From Bryobacterales bacterium (GTDB lineage Bacteria; Acidobacteriota; Terriglobia; Bryobacterales; Bryobacteraceae): DNA of 9,258 nucleotides. Location of the stretch: NCBI GenBank assembly GCA_003164075.1, contig PLRZ01000258.1:2179-11436 (forward strand), written 5' to 3'. Numbering within the stretch: position 1 is the stretch's first letter; every line of letters begins with the position of its first letter. This document shows positions 1 to 6,213 of this stretch, one piece after another. Both the position numbers and the translations under genes were made by a program. Below the pieces are notes generated by a model that was not told where the DNA came from, did no database searches, and saw only the letters and a list, made by a program, of their open reading frames with translations.

Positions 1-942
1 CTGCTGACGGCGGGTTTCCAGCCGGCGGCGCTTCTGGCAGCGGCTACCGGCGTCCGGGTATTGGGCAACCGCAACGGAGCGCGCTATGAATGCGGCGGAG
101 GCCGTGCGGCGCCGCTGCGGTTGCCCTATTTCCCGGAGCCCGCCGAGGCCGCGCTGGCGGGACTGAAGCATTTGATCCTGGTGGAAAGCCAGACGCCGAT
201 TTCGTTTTTTGGATATCCGGGCCGCCGCAGCGAACTGGCGCCACAAGACTGCACCATCCACGTCTTGGCCTCCGTCGAGGAAAACGGAGTCGAAGCGTTA
301 CTTGCGCTGGCCCGGGAATTGGGCGTGGACCCGGCGCCGCCGCCGGTGTTACACGCGCCGAAACCGGATTGGCCGCACACCGCGGACCTGACGCCCGACG
401 CCATCGGACGGGTGTTGGCGCACCTTCTACCGGAAGGTGCGATTATCTCCGACGAGACCGTTTCGTCCGGTGAAGCGCTCTTGCGGCACCTCGCTTCGGC
501 GGCGGCTCACGACCTGCTGCCCGTCGCGGGCGGTTCCATCGGACAAGGGCTGCCGGTGGCTGTTGGCGCCGCCCTGGCTTGTCCGACGCGCAAAGTGATT
601 GCGCTGGAAGCCGATGGCAGCGCCCTGTACACCCTGCAATCGCTCTGGAGCATGGCGCGCGAGCGGCTGGACGTCACTACCGTCATCCTGGCAAACCGGC
701 GATACCGCATTCTGGACATCGAAATGCGCCGCACTGGCGCCGGCGCCGTGGGGCCGCGCGCCGACCGGATGATCGACCTGACGCGCCCGGAGCCGGACTG
801 GGTCAAACTGGCCGAGGGTCTCGGAGTCAACGCGGTGCGCATCGCCACGCCGGACGAATTCATCCTCGAATTCGGCAGCGCCATGTGCCAGCCCGGCCCC
901 AGGCTGATCGAAGCGGTGCTCGATCGATCCAGCCCGGCGTAG
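1..942 (+). CDS. Acetolactate synthase large subunit-like ThDP enzyme, 5'-partial
   Basis: This is the 3' end of a thiamine-diphosphate-dependent enzyme. The frame is open from base 1 (313 codons visible) to TAG at 940-942, so the N-terminal PYR domain with the catalytic Glu lies outside the window. The visible part begins in the central domain (LILVESQTPISFFGYPG, nt 166-216) and continues into the C-terminal ThDP-binding domain. That domain shows GGSIGQGLPVAVGAALA (nt 529-579) and the cofactor motif ADGS (nt 610-621), with the paired Asn 27 residues after the Asp (nt 694-696). The family joins two pyruvates, or a related 2-keto acid, in branched-chain amino-acid synthesis. This subgroup (acetolactate synthase-like, PRK07586 type as I remember it) is often not the main IlvB, so the substrate is uncertain. 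The first Gly of the usual GDG is Ala here. A TTG at 61 could be mistaken for a start, but homology extends upstream of it. Confidence 0.85.
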   Translation: MLTAGFQPAALLAAATGVRVLGNRNGARYECGGGRAAPLRLPYFPEPAEAALAGLKHLILVESQTPISFFGYPGRRSELAPQDCTIHVLASVEENGVEALLALARELGVDPAPPPVLHAPKPDWPHTADLTPDAIGRVLAHLLPEGAIISDETVSSGEALLRHLASAAAHDLLPVAGGSIGQGLPVAVGAALACPTRKVIALEADGSALYTLQSLWSMARERLDVTTVILANRRYRILDIEMRRTGAGAVGPRADRMIDLTRPEPDWVKLAEGLGVNAVRIATPDEFILEFGSAMCQPGPRLIEAVLDRSSPA

Positions 943-980
943 CTGGCGATAGCACCGGATCCTGAGTCCACCCCTGATTC

Positions 981-1391
981 TCAGTACTTGGCCAGCGTGA
1001 ATTGGCGAACACTCGGGTTCCCGGTTTCCCCAGTACACGGCAGCACCTGCGGCCGCTCCCGGTCAAACAGCGCCCGCAGCCACTGCTCGGCGGTATCCCC
1101 ATTCCAGGGCAAATAGTCGTCCGCGCTTGCGAAGCAGAGCGAGGCATACCGGCAGTTTTCGGCTTCCAACCGCATGAAGATCACGGTGACGTTGGTGGAG
1201 AGATGATGCGCGGAAACTGTCCGGACGTAATTCCGGTTGAGTTTTGCCGTCAAGCCGCCTGTCGTGCCGGAGCTGCGCCAGGCGCCACGCGCCGCGTTCG
1301 AGCGCAGAAGCTTGGCCACGTTGCCAATCGACCAGTCGGCTCCATATACGCGCCCCTCGGTGTGCGGTGCGGCGATCGGTGTTCCACTCAT
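981..1391 (-). CDS. Hypothetical protein, 136 aa
   Basis: I do not recognise this protein. It reads from ATG (1391-1389) to TGA (983-981) and converges on the ThDP enzyme with a 38-bp gap. The sequence is plausible soluble protein: no membrane segment, a mixed Asn/Tyr/Phe/Lys content unusual for a GC-rich shadow frame, a central stretch HHLSTNVTVIFMRLEAENC and a Trp-rich ADDYLPWNGDTAEQWLRALF near residues 86-105. A GGAGGT sits 14 nt before the chosen start, rather far. An in-frame ATG at 1451 would add 20 residues of low-quality sequence. A plus-strand frame also covers this interval but looks less protein-like. No function is proposed. Confidence 0.5.
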   Translation of the reverse strand: MSGTPIAAPHTEGRVYGADWSIGNVAKLLRSNAARGAWRSSGTTGGLTAKLNRNYVRTVSAHHLSTNVTVIFMRLEAENCRYASLCFASADDYLPWNGDTAEQWLRALFDRERPQVLPCTGETGNPSVRQFTLAKY

Positions 1392-1479
1392 GGTTCCATG
1401 ATCCCACCTCCGGCCGTCGGTCCAGTCTGCGCTTGGAGCACTTTCGCCCATTCACCGGTCCCTGGCGAGCGTTTCGTGA

Positions 1480-1555
1480 GTGGGGCAGGCGGTGCTCGGC
1501 TACCCTAACCTCCCTCGGTATGGTTCGGCGGGCTCATCCCCAATTCCACGACATC
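1480..1555. repeat. Dispersed composite repeat, copy A (palindrome box plus 28-nt box)
   Basis: The 210-bp gap between the hypothetical gene and the transporter pair holds one copy of a repeat also found at 9175-9230. Box 2 (1480-1498, GTGGGGCAGGCGGTGCTCG) is identical over 19 nt to 9205-9223. It is followed by a decayed palindrome arm (CGGCTACCC against CGCCTGCCC in the other copy). Box 1 lies at 1528-1555 on the minus strand and matches 9175-9202 at 24 of 28 positions: 14 identical, 5 mostly different, 9 identical. Nothing else is evident in this gap. Confidence 0.7.
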
Positions 1556-1601
1556 GGGATTCCGCGAGACTCATCCCAGCCTTGCACGCGCCGCGCCGCT
1601 C

Positions 1602-1961
1602 CTACTTCCCCAACAGCACCACGCCGCCAAGCACCAGCAGGGTCCCCGCAGCCCGCCGCACGCCGATCTGCTCGTGCAGTAGAATCTTCGCCAGCACCGT
1701 CTCCAGAATGAAACTGGATGCCGACGCGGGGACCGCAAAACTGAGCGGCGCCGATTGCACCAGCGCCATGAATGCGAAAAACGAGAACGCCAGGCATACG
1801 ATGGACAGCAGCAGATAACGCCGCGCCCCGATCATGCGCAACAGACGGCCCACCCCGCGCGCCCCCACCGATTGCTCGCCCGCGCGTTTCATTTCGAAGC
1901 TCTGCAGGAGGTCGCTGAGCACCGTCGCCACCACCATGACGATCACCAGCACCCACGTCAT
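1602..1961 (-). CDS. Small EamA/SMR-type transporter subunit, 119 aa
   Basis: This is a small inner-membrane protein of the drug/metabolite transporter superfamily, half the size of a standard 10-TM EamA protein. Four hydrophobic segments are visible: residues about 2-18 (WVLVIVMVVATVLSDLL), 48-66 (LLLSIVCLAFSFFAFMALV), 70-90 and 99-117. The segment PLSFAVPASASSFILETVLA followed by LLHEQIGVRRAAGTLLVLGG is the typical EamA/ArnE/EmrE C-terminal pattern (P-x4-P, then HE, then a glycine-rich last helix). The ATG (1961-1959) overlaps the TGA of the preceding gene as ATGA, which indicates translational coupling and a heterodimer. The substrate is unknown. The EmrE-type TM1 Glu is not at the usual place, so a drug-efflux role should not be assumed. 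Longer N-terminal extensions in this frame run into the coding region of the partner gene. Confidence 0.75.
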   Translation of the reverse strand: MTWVLVIVMVVATVLSDLLQSFEMKRAGEQSVGARGVGRLLRMIGARRYLLLSIVCLAFSFFAFMALVQSAPLSFAVPASASSFILETVLAKILLHEQIGVRRAAGTLLVLGGVVLLGK

Positions 1962-2413
1962 TGCGGACCCTCCGGCTTGGACGTAGCCTGTGGGGTGGAA
2001 CTCACCAGAGAGGCGCCGGCGAAAATCAACGTGACGGCCAGCCACCGCTGTGGGCTGACCGCCTCATGAAGAAAGAATCTCCCCAGCACCGCCGCCAGCA
2101 CATATCCCACTGCCGTCATGGGCAGAATGAAACTGAGATCGGCCAGGCTCAAGAGCGCCAGCCGCACCAACAGCGCCAGGATCAGCATGGCGATGCCGAG
2201 CGCGATGCCCGGATGCAGCATGGCGCGCAGATATACCATCGGGTCTACAGCCAGGGTCTCCGGCAGGTGTTTGGTGCCCCACGCCAGGCTTAAGTTGCCG
2301 AATGCCCGCAGCGCGAGGAAGAGGACCAGCAGGAAATAGGTTCGGGTAGTTCTGGTGGAAAGCGGCACGAATTCACAGAGTACCAAGTCACTGGAGGGTG
2401 GATGTCTTGACAC
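1958..2413 (-). CDS. Small EamA/SMR-type transporter subunit, 151 aa
   Basis: This is the first gene of a two-gene transporter operon, overlapping the next gene by ATGA. Hydrophobic segments lie at about residues 26-44 (YFLLVLFLALRAFGNLSLA), 67-91 (the second helix, rich in Leu/Ala/Ile), 92-113 and 123-138. The stretch SFILPMTAVGYVLAAVLGRF-FLHEAVSPQRW repeats the HE-containing EamA pattern seen in its partner, so the two probably arose by duplication and assemble as an antiparallel or parallel pair. The start is uncertain. GTG at 2413 overlaps the -35 box of the divergent padR promoter, while TTG at 2386 or GTG at 2368 would remove a poorly conserved hydrophilic leader of 9 or 15 residues. 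None has a clear Shine-Dalgarno. The substrate is unknown. Confidence 0.72.
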   Translation of the reverse strand: MSRHPPSSDLVLCEFVPLSTRTTRTYFLLVLFLALRAFGNLSLAWGTKHLPETLAVDPMVYLRAMLHPGIALGIAMLILALLVRLALLSLADLSFILPMTAVGYVLAAVLGRFFLHEAVSPQRWLAVTLIFAGASLVSSTPQATSKPEGPQ

Positions 2414-2436
2414 ATCTCTATATGCTGGTATATATA
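2407..2436 (+). promoter_or_regulatory. padR promoter with AT-rich inverted repeat (probable operator)
   Basis: A perfect -35 TTGACA lies at 2407-2412. TATATA candidates for -10 lie at 2429-2434 (16-bp spacer) and 2431-2436 (18-bp spacer). An inverted repeat TATAT-GCTGGT-ATATA (2419-2434) overlaps the spacer and -10. The padR ATG at 2442 is only 5-7 nt after the -10, so transcription should begin at or within a base or two of the start codon. The site also sits directly upstream of the divergent transporter operon. PadR proteins commonly repress their own promoter through such inverted repeats. That this one does is inference. Confidence 0.65.
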
Positions 2437-2441
2437 AATGA

Positions 2442-2798
2442 ATGATGACCGAAAAAGATCCCGGCGACTTTCTCCCCCTTCACAACAACTGGTTCCATAT
2501 TCTGCTGTCGCTTGGCGGTACTGGGCAGCACGGCTACGGCATCATGCAGGAGGTCTTGGAGCGGACTAACGGGGCCGTGCGAATTTGGCCCGCCACTCTT
2601 TATGGCACGTTGCAACGGCTGATCGCCGACGGGCTGATTGAGGAGTCCGATGAGCGGCCGGCAGCCGAATTGGACGATGCCCGCCGCCGCTATTACAAGC
2701 TGACGCGGCTGGGACGAAGAGTGCTCGATCTGGAATGCGAGCGGTTGCGGGAGATGCTCCGCATGGTGGAGAAAAAGCGCCGTCAGGAGGCCTACTGA
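2442..2798 (+). CDS. PadR-family transcriptional regulator, 118 aa
   Basis: This is a winged-helix repressor of the PadR type, at the usual small size (about 105-120 aa). The order is typical: an N-terminal helix (NNWFHILLSLGGTGQHGYGIMQEV, residues about 15-38), the recognition region with WPATLYGTLQRLIADGLIEE (about 49-68), the wing RRRYYKLTRLGRRVLDLE (about 82-99), and a C-terminal dimerisation helix rich in Arg/Glu. The gene is followed by the permease with a 1-nt TGATG overlap, so the two are one operon. PadR regulators placed just before ADOP permeases are a recurrent acidobacterial arrangement. The start is ATG 2442, with a second ATG directly after it. No Shine-Dalgarno precedes it, in line with the predicted leaderless transcript. 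Confidence 0.92.
   Translation: MMTEKDPGDFLPLHNNWFHILLSLGGTGQHGYGIMQEVLERTNGAVRIWPATLYGTLQRLIADGLIEESDERPAAELDDARRRYYKLTRLGRRVLDLECERLREMLRMVEKKRRQEAY
2785..2790 (+). promoter_or_regulatory. Ribosome binding site of the ADOP permease
   Basis: AGGAGG lies inside the last codons of padR, 7 nt before the ATG at 2798-2800. The same A is the end of the padR TGA. This fixes the permease start at 2798 rather than an upstream in-frame ATG at 2735, and it implies coupled translation. Confidence 0.8.
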
Positions 2799-5476
2799 TG
2801 AATCCCCGTTTGAATATCTGCTTGCACCTCTATCGGCGCCTGGCGAGCGCGTATCCCCACGAGTTCCGCATGCGGTATGGGGCCGATCTGGACCGTTTGG
2901 GCGAAGATGCCGTTCCGCAAGTCTGGCGGCAGTACGGTGTGCCCGGGGTTGTCCGGTTGCTCGCCGACATCGCCGCCCAGTTGCCCGCCATGTATCTGGT
3001 CGAGATCCGCCAGGACGTCGCCTATGCGCTGCGGATGCTCGCCAAATCGCCGGGGTTTACTTCCGTGGCGGTGCTTTCCGTGGCCATCGGCATCGGCATG
3101 TGCTGTGCGGTCCGCAGCGAGATTCAATCCATTGTGGGCCCGCCCCAGGGCGTGCGCGACCCCGCGGAACTGGCGACCTTCCGCTGGAGCACGGTGTCCT
3201 ACCCGTATTTCGAGCGGTATCGCGACCAGCACCAGGCGGTGGCCGCGGCCACGGCTTTGTTGGGGCCGGTGCCGTTCGCGGTAGCGTTTACCGGGGATCA
3301 GGGCGCCAAGGCGGAACGGTTCTACGGACACCTGGTCTCGAACGAGTACTTCTCCACCCTGGGTGTGACGCCCGCCTCGGGACGGTTCTTCAGCCTGGAA
3401 ACGGAGAAGCCCGGTATGCCTCCCGTGGTGGTGGTCAGCGACCGCTTCTGGCGCGCGCAGCTCAGCGCCGACCCGCACGCCGTGGGGCGCACGCTACGGC
3501 TGAACGGAAGGCCGGCAACCATCGTGGGCATCGGTCCCCGGGACTTTCTGGGCATCTGGCCCGGAAATCCGGCCGACCTGTTCGTGCCGGTGACGTGCGG
3601 CATCGCCCTGGTCCCCGAACTGAGCCCCGATTCGCTGGATCGCGCCGACCGCGAGATTTTCCGCGTGGTGTTCCGGCTGGCAAAGGGCGCGACCATGCCG
3701 ATGGCGGAAGCCGCTCTCAACGCCATCACCCGCAATTTCGACCGGGAGCGCGGAATCCCGCTCCATCGCGACCGGGTGCTGCGGCTGATGCCGGCCGGCA
3801 CCGTCATGTACGCCACCCCCGAGCAGCGCAGGTTCACCAACACGTTCGATGTGGTTCTTTGGGCGCTGGTGCTGGCGCTGGTGTGCACCAACCTGGCCAA
3901 TCTGCTGCTGGCCCGCGGCGGCGAACGGCGCAAGGAGATCGCGGTCCGTCTCTCCGTGGGGGCCAGCCGGCCGCGGCTGGTCCGGCAATTGCTGACTGAA
4001 AGCGTGCTCCTGTCCCTGGCTGGCGGGGCCGGCGGCATCGCGATGGCGTTTTGGATCACGCGCGTACTCTCTTCCCTGCCAGTACCTTTGTCAACAGCCA
4101 TTGAGCTGCACTGCCAGCCCGATTGGCAGGTGCTGGCGTGGACGCTGGCCATTGCGATGGCTGCCGGCGTGGGTTTCGGCCTGGTACCGGCCCTGTCTTC
4201 GGCCCGCACCGACATCGGCAGCACCTTGAAGGCGGGCGCGCAGACTCCGCTGCGCGGCTATGGCCGCTTCGGTTTGCGCAATCTCTTCGTAGTCTGCCAG
4301 ATGGCGGCATCCCTCATGCTGGTGCTGGTCACCGGGTTTGTGGCCTCCGGTTTCCTGCTAGCCACGCGCATCGATCCCGGCTTCGAGGTGGCCAACCTCA
4401 GCCTGGTTTCGCTGGACCCGGTGCGCGACGGCTATTCCACCGGCCGAGCCGCGGCGCTCCTTACGGCACTGCCCGACGAGCTGTCGCGCGTCAACGGGGT
4501 CCGCGCCGTGGCGTTGAGCGCCGGCGCGCCGTTCGCCTGGCTGTCGGCCGACCACCCCATTGCCCGGGTTTCCTCCGTCGCCGGCGATGGGCGAAGCGGC
4601 CAGGTGTCGAGCGAGGTCTACCGGGTGAGCATTGGAGCGATCTCTTTCGCCACTCTGAGCGTGCCTCTGCTGGGCGGGCGCGAGTTCGACCGGCAGGACG
4701 CGGCCGGGCGCGGCGGCGCCATGCCGGCGATCCTCAACCAGACGGCCGCGCGGTCGTTGTTTGGCTCGGAAAACCCCATCGGACGCCGTCTCCGCGAGGG
4801 GGAAGCGAACTACACGGTGGTCGGGCTTGCCCGCGACGTGCAAGCCAGGTTCCTGTCCCCGAAGCCAGTGCCTACCATGTTCTTGCCGCTTACGGCCGGG
4901 ACGTTCCGCGAGAACCCGGCGCAAGGCATCACCGTGCTGGTACGCGGCACTTCGGGCCGCGACACTCTGGCAGCCGTGCGGGCCAAACTGGCATCCCTCC
5001 ATCCCGATCTGACGGTTTTCAATGTCCGCACTCTGCAAGAGGACCTCGACCGGTTCAGCTCGTTCTTCGAGTGGCAATCCACAATCTTCGTGATCCTGGG
5101 CGTTTTCGCGCTGCTGCTGGCGTGCGTCGGCCTGGGCGGAGTCACGGCCTACGCGGTGGCGCGGCGGCGCAAGGAGATCGGCATCCGGATGGCCCTCGGG
5201 GGGCGCACGCGCCAGGTACAAAGACTGGTGTTGCGGGAAGGGACGGCGTTGCTGGCGGTGGGTTCGGCACTGGGTTTTGGCGGCGCGTTTGCCCTCTCGC
5301 GCGCTCTGACCGCTAACAGCGAGATGCTCGCGCGGAGCATCGACGAACCGGTGAACGGTCCATTGCTCCTTGTCGGAGCGCCGCTCGCATTGGCCGGCAT
5401 GGCGATCCTGGCCTGCTACCTGCCGGCGCGCCGCGCCACCAGAATCGATCCCGTCGCTTCCCTGCGGGAGGAATGA
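2798..5476 (+). CDS. ADOP-type duplicated MacB/FtsX permease, 892 aa
   Basis: This is a large inner-membrane permease resembling two fused MacB/FtsX permease units, with no ATPase domain: the 'acidobacterial duplicated orphan permease' type. Residues 1-75 form a soluble N-terminal domain (LYRRLASAYPHEFRMRYG..., ending RQDVAYALRMLAKSPGFT), which is diagnostic for the family. TM1 follows at about 87-104, then a periplasmic MacB_PCD-like domain (about 115-340). The first FtsX-type TM bundle lies at about 350-470, with the cytoplasmic coupling segment RRKEIAVRLSVGASRPRLVR (378-397). The second unit has a TM at about 497-521, a periplasmic domain at about 530-755 and TMs at about 762-786, 815-835 and 855-875, with the matching segment RRRKEIGIRMALGGRTRQVQ (789-808). 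It ends in LPARRATRIDPVASLREE. The length is normal for the family. No ABC ATPase is encoded nearby, so its energy source and substrate are unknown. Export or mechanotransmission is inferred from MacB. Confidence 0.93.
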   Translation: MNPRLNICLHLYRRLASAYPHEFRMRYGADLDRLGEDAVPQVWRQYGVPGVVRLLADIAAQLPAMYLVEIRQDVAYALRMLAKSPGFTSVAVLSVAIGIGMCCAVRSEIQSIVGPPQGVRDPAELATFRWSTVSYPYFERYRDQHQAVAAATALLGPVPFAVAFTGDQGAKAERFYGHLVSNEYFSTLGVTPASGRFFSLETEKPGMPPVVVVSDRFWRAQLSADPHAVGRTLRLNGRPATIVGIGPRDFLGIWPGNPADLFVPVTCGIALVPELSPDSLDRADREIFRVVFRLAKGATMPMAEAALNAITRNFDRERGIPLHRDRVLRLMPAGTVMYATPEQRRFTNTFDVVLWALVLALVCTNLANLLLARGGERRKEIAVRLSVGASRPRLVRQLLTESVLLSLAGGAGGIAMAFWITRVLSSLPVPLSTAIELHCQPDWQVLAWTLAIAMAAGVGFGLVPALSSARTDIGSTLKAGAQTPLRGYGRFGLRNLFVVCQMAASLMLVLVTGFVASGFLLATRIDPGFEVANLSLVSLDPVRDGYSTGRAAALLTALPDELSRVNGVRAVALSAGAPFAWLSADHPIARVSSVAGDGRSGQVSSEVYRVSIGAISFATLSVPLLGGREFDRQDAAGRGGAMPAILNQTAARSLFGSENPIGRRLREGEANYTVVGLARDVQARFLSPKPVPTMFLPLTAGTFRENPAQGITVLVRGTSGRDTLAAVRAKLASLHPDLTVFNVRTLQEDLDRFSSFFEWQSTIFVILGVFALLLACVGLGGVTAYAVARRRKEIGIRMALGGRTRQVQRLVLREGTALLAVGSALGFGGAFALSRALTANSEMLARSIDEPVNGPLLLVGAPLALAGMAILACYLPARRATRIDPVASLREE

Positions 5477-5482
5477 AGGGGG

Positions 5483-5943
5483 GTGGCAGCGTTACCATCG
5501 AGTGGTGGCGCGTTACCGGAAGAGCTGTACGCCAAGCTGAGCCGCGACCGCAAGGTTTCAGAACGCGTCGTGGCGGAACGTCGAGAAATGCTCCAGGATC
5601 CCTGTGTGCTCGACGAAGCGGGCCGGGCGGTAGTACTGGCGACCATCCAGGGGTACTGCACGCACCGCGGTTGGAATCTGCTGGCTGCGCACGTAAGATC
5701 CAACCATGTGCACGCCGTTGTGGCGGCCGAGACCCGACCCGAGAGAATCATGAACGAGTTCCAGGGCGTACGCCAGCCGTGCGCTTGAACCGGCTGGCAG
5801 GCGACGGACCCGATCGGAAACGCTGGGCGCGCCATGGAAGCACGCGTTGGCTATGGAAGAACGAGGATGTAAGGCACGCTCTTCAGTACATAATCGACGA
5901 TCAGGGCGAGGCCATGGCTCTGTTCGTCGCGGAAGAGAATTGA
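5483..5943 (+). pseudogene. IS200/RAYT-like HUH transposase, truncated and frameshifted
   Basis: This is the remains of a Y1-type single-strand transposase (IS200/IS605 or REP-associated tyrosine transposase). The catalytic HUH motif is seen as NHVHAVV (His codons 5705-5707 and 5711-5713), followed by PERIMNEF. The frame then breaks twice. One extra G in GGG (5764-5766) and one extra T in TT (5785-5786) restore, when removed, the family sequence NEFQAYASRALNRLAGD and then WARHGSTRWLWKNEDVRHALQYIIDDQGEAM. The likely nucleophilic Tyr is at 5887-5889. Without correction translation stops at 5786-5788. The N-terminal part usual for the family (an aromatic stretch with a WL-GD motif) is missing. 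The frame can only begin at GTG 5483, just after the permease stop, and it passes through a dispersed repeat at 5539-5555. Either a dead gene or, less likely, two close sequencing errors. Confidence 0.8.
5539..5555 (+). repeat. 17-nt dispersed repeat, left copy
   Basis: GAGCCGCGACCGCAAGG here is exactly the reverse complement of 5974-5990. The pair brackets most of the transposase remnant in inverted orientation. The copy lies inside the transposase reading frame, encoding SRDRK, at about the place where homology to the family starts. Translated scraps containing SRDRKG are, from memory, common in acidobacterial and planctomycete genomes, suggesting a multicopy element. Confidence 0.6.
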
Positions 5944-5961
5944 CGCGACGCAGGCATCCGC

Positions 5962-5990
5962 TCCCTTGCGGTCCCTTGCGGTCGCGGCTC
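5962..5990 (-). repeat. 17-nt dispersed repeat, right copy, with a 10-nt tandem duplication
   Basis: CCTTGCGGTCGCGGCTC (5974-5990) is the exact inverted match to 5539-5555. It is preceded by an adjacent direct duplication of TCCCTTGCGG (5962-5971 and 5972-5981). The repeat lies 30 bp beyond the transposase stop codon. Confidence 0.6.
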
Positions 5991-6009
5991 GGTATCAGAC
6001 GTTCGTCTC

Positions 6010-6054
6010 CACTTCTATGTCGCGCCCTTCCTCCGGGTGCGCGACATAAAAGTG
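6010..6054. repeat. Long perfect-to-near-perfect hairpin, 16-bp arms
   Basis: The arms 6010-6025 and 6039-6054 pair at 15 of 16 positions (core TATGTCGCGC / GCGCGACATA, perfect over 10 bp) around a 13-nt loop. Read on the minus strand the single mismatch becomes a G-U pair. No T tract follows on either strand, so this is not a standard terminator. Its place 67 bp after the HUH transposase remnant fits a REP-like or IS-end hairpin, which is the substrate type of such enzymes. That link is inference. Confidence 0.55.
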
Positions 6055-6082
6055 AAAGATCAGGCAACCCGAGTGCAGCCGG

Positions 6083-6190
6083 CTTCCAGATCCAAACGGC
6101 TCCGTCGCTGATGACCACTTTGAGCTTGGCCCACTCCCATCCTCGGCGCCAAGCTTCGCTATAGATGCGCATGTGGTCGCGCCTGAATCT
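6083..6190 (-). pseudogene. Fragment resembling an ISKra4-type transposase
   Basis: About 36 codons after a TAG (6193-6191) read through IYSEAWRRGWEWAKLKVV and ISDGAVWIWK. This resembles a conserved segment of ISKra4-family transposases (..EAxRRGWxxAxxxVVxGDGAxWIWN..), including the first catalytic-type Asp in the DGA motif. Downstream the homology seems to continue weakly in another frame (HSGCLIFHFYVAH, to about 6030), which would mean a frameshift and merging with the hairpin region. No start, no end and no matching terminal repeats are visible, so it is a relic. The family call rests on memory of the motif. Confidence 0.5.
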
Positions 6191-6213
6191 CTATGAGTCC
6201 TCTCCACTCTGCT

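Noticed and set aside
962..984. Short CTGAG/CTCAG inverted repeat between the two convergent genes, as a terminator
   Set aside because: Only a 5-bp stem with a 13-nt loop and no T tract; too weak to call.
1002..1508. Plus-strand 168-codon frame opposite the hypothetical gene
   Set aside because: Its translation is rich in Pro/Arg/Cys/Gly and runs into the dispersed repeat; the minus-strand frame has a more protein-like composition and a GGAGGT near its start. Not fully excluded.
2735..2797. Upstream in-frame ATG for the permease at 2735
   Set aside because: It would overlap padR by 64 nt and lacks a Shine-Dalgarno, while ATG 2798 has AGGAGG 7 nt upstream and begins the family-conserved N-terminus.
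3322..4224. Long minus-strand frame antisense to the permease
   Set aside because: Low-complexity Arg/Ser/Pro/Thr translation with no domain, opposite a well-defined ADOP gene.
5764..5786. Programmed frameshifting in the transposase
   Set aside because: Two separate +1-type shifts 20 nt apart with no slippery heptamer or stimulatory structure fit mutation or sequencing error better.
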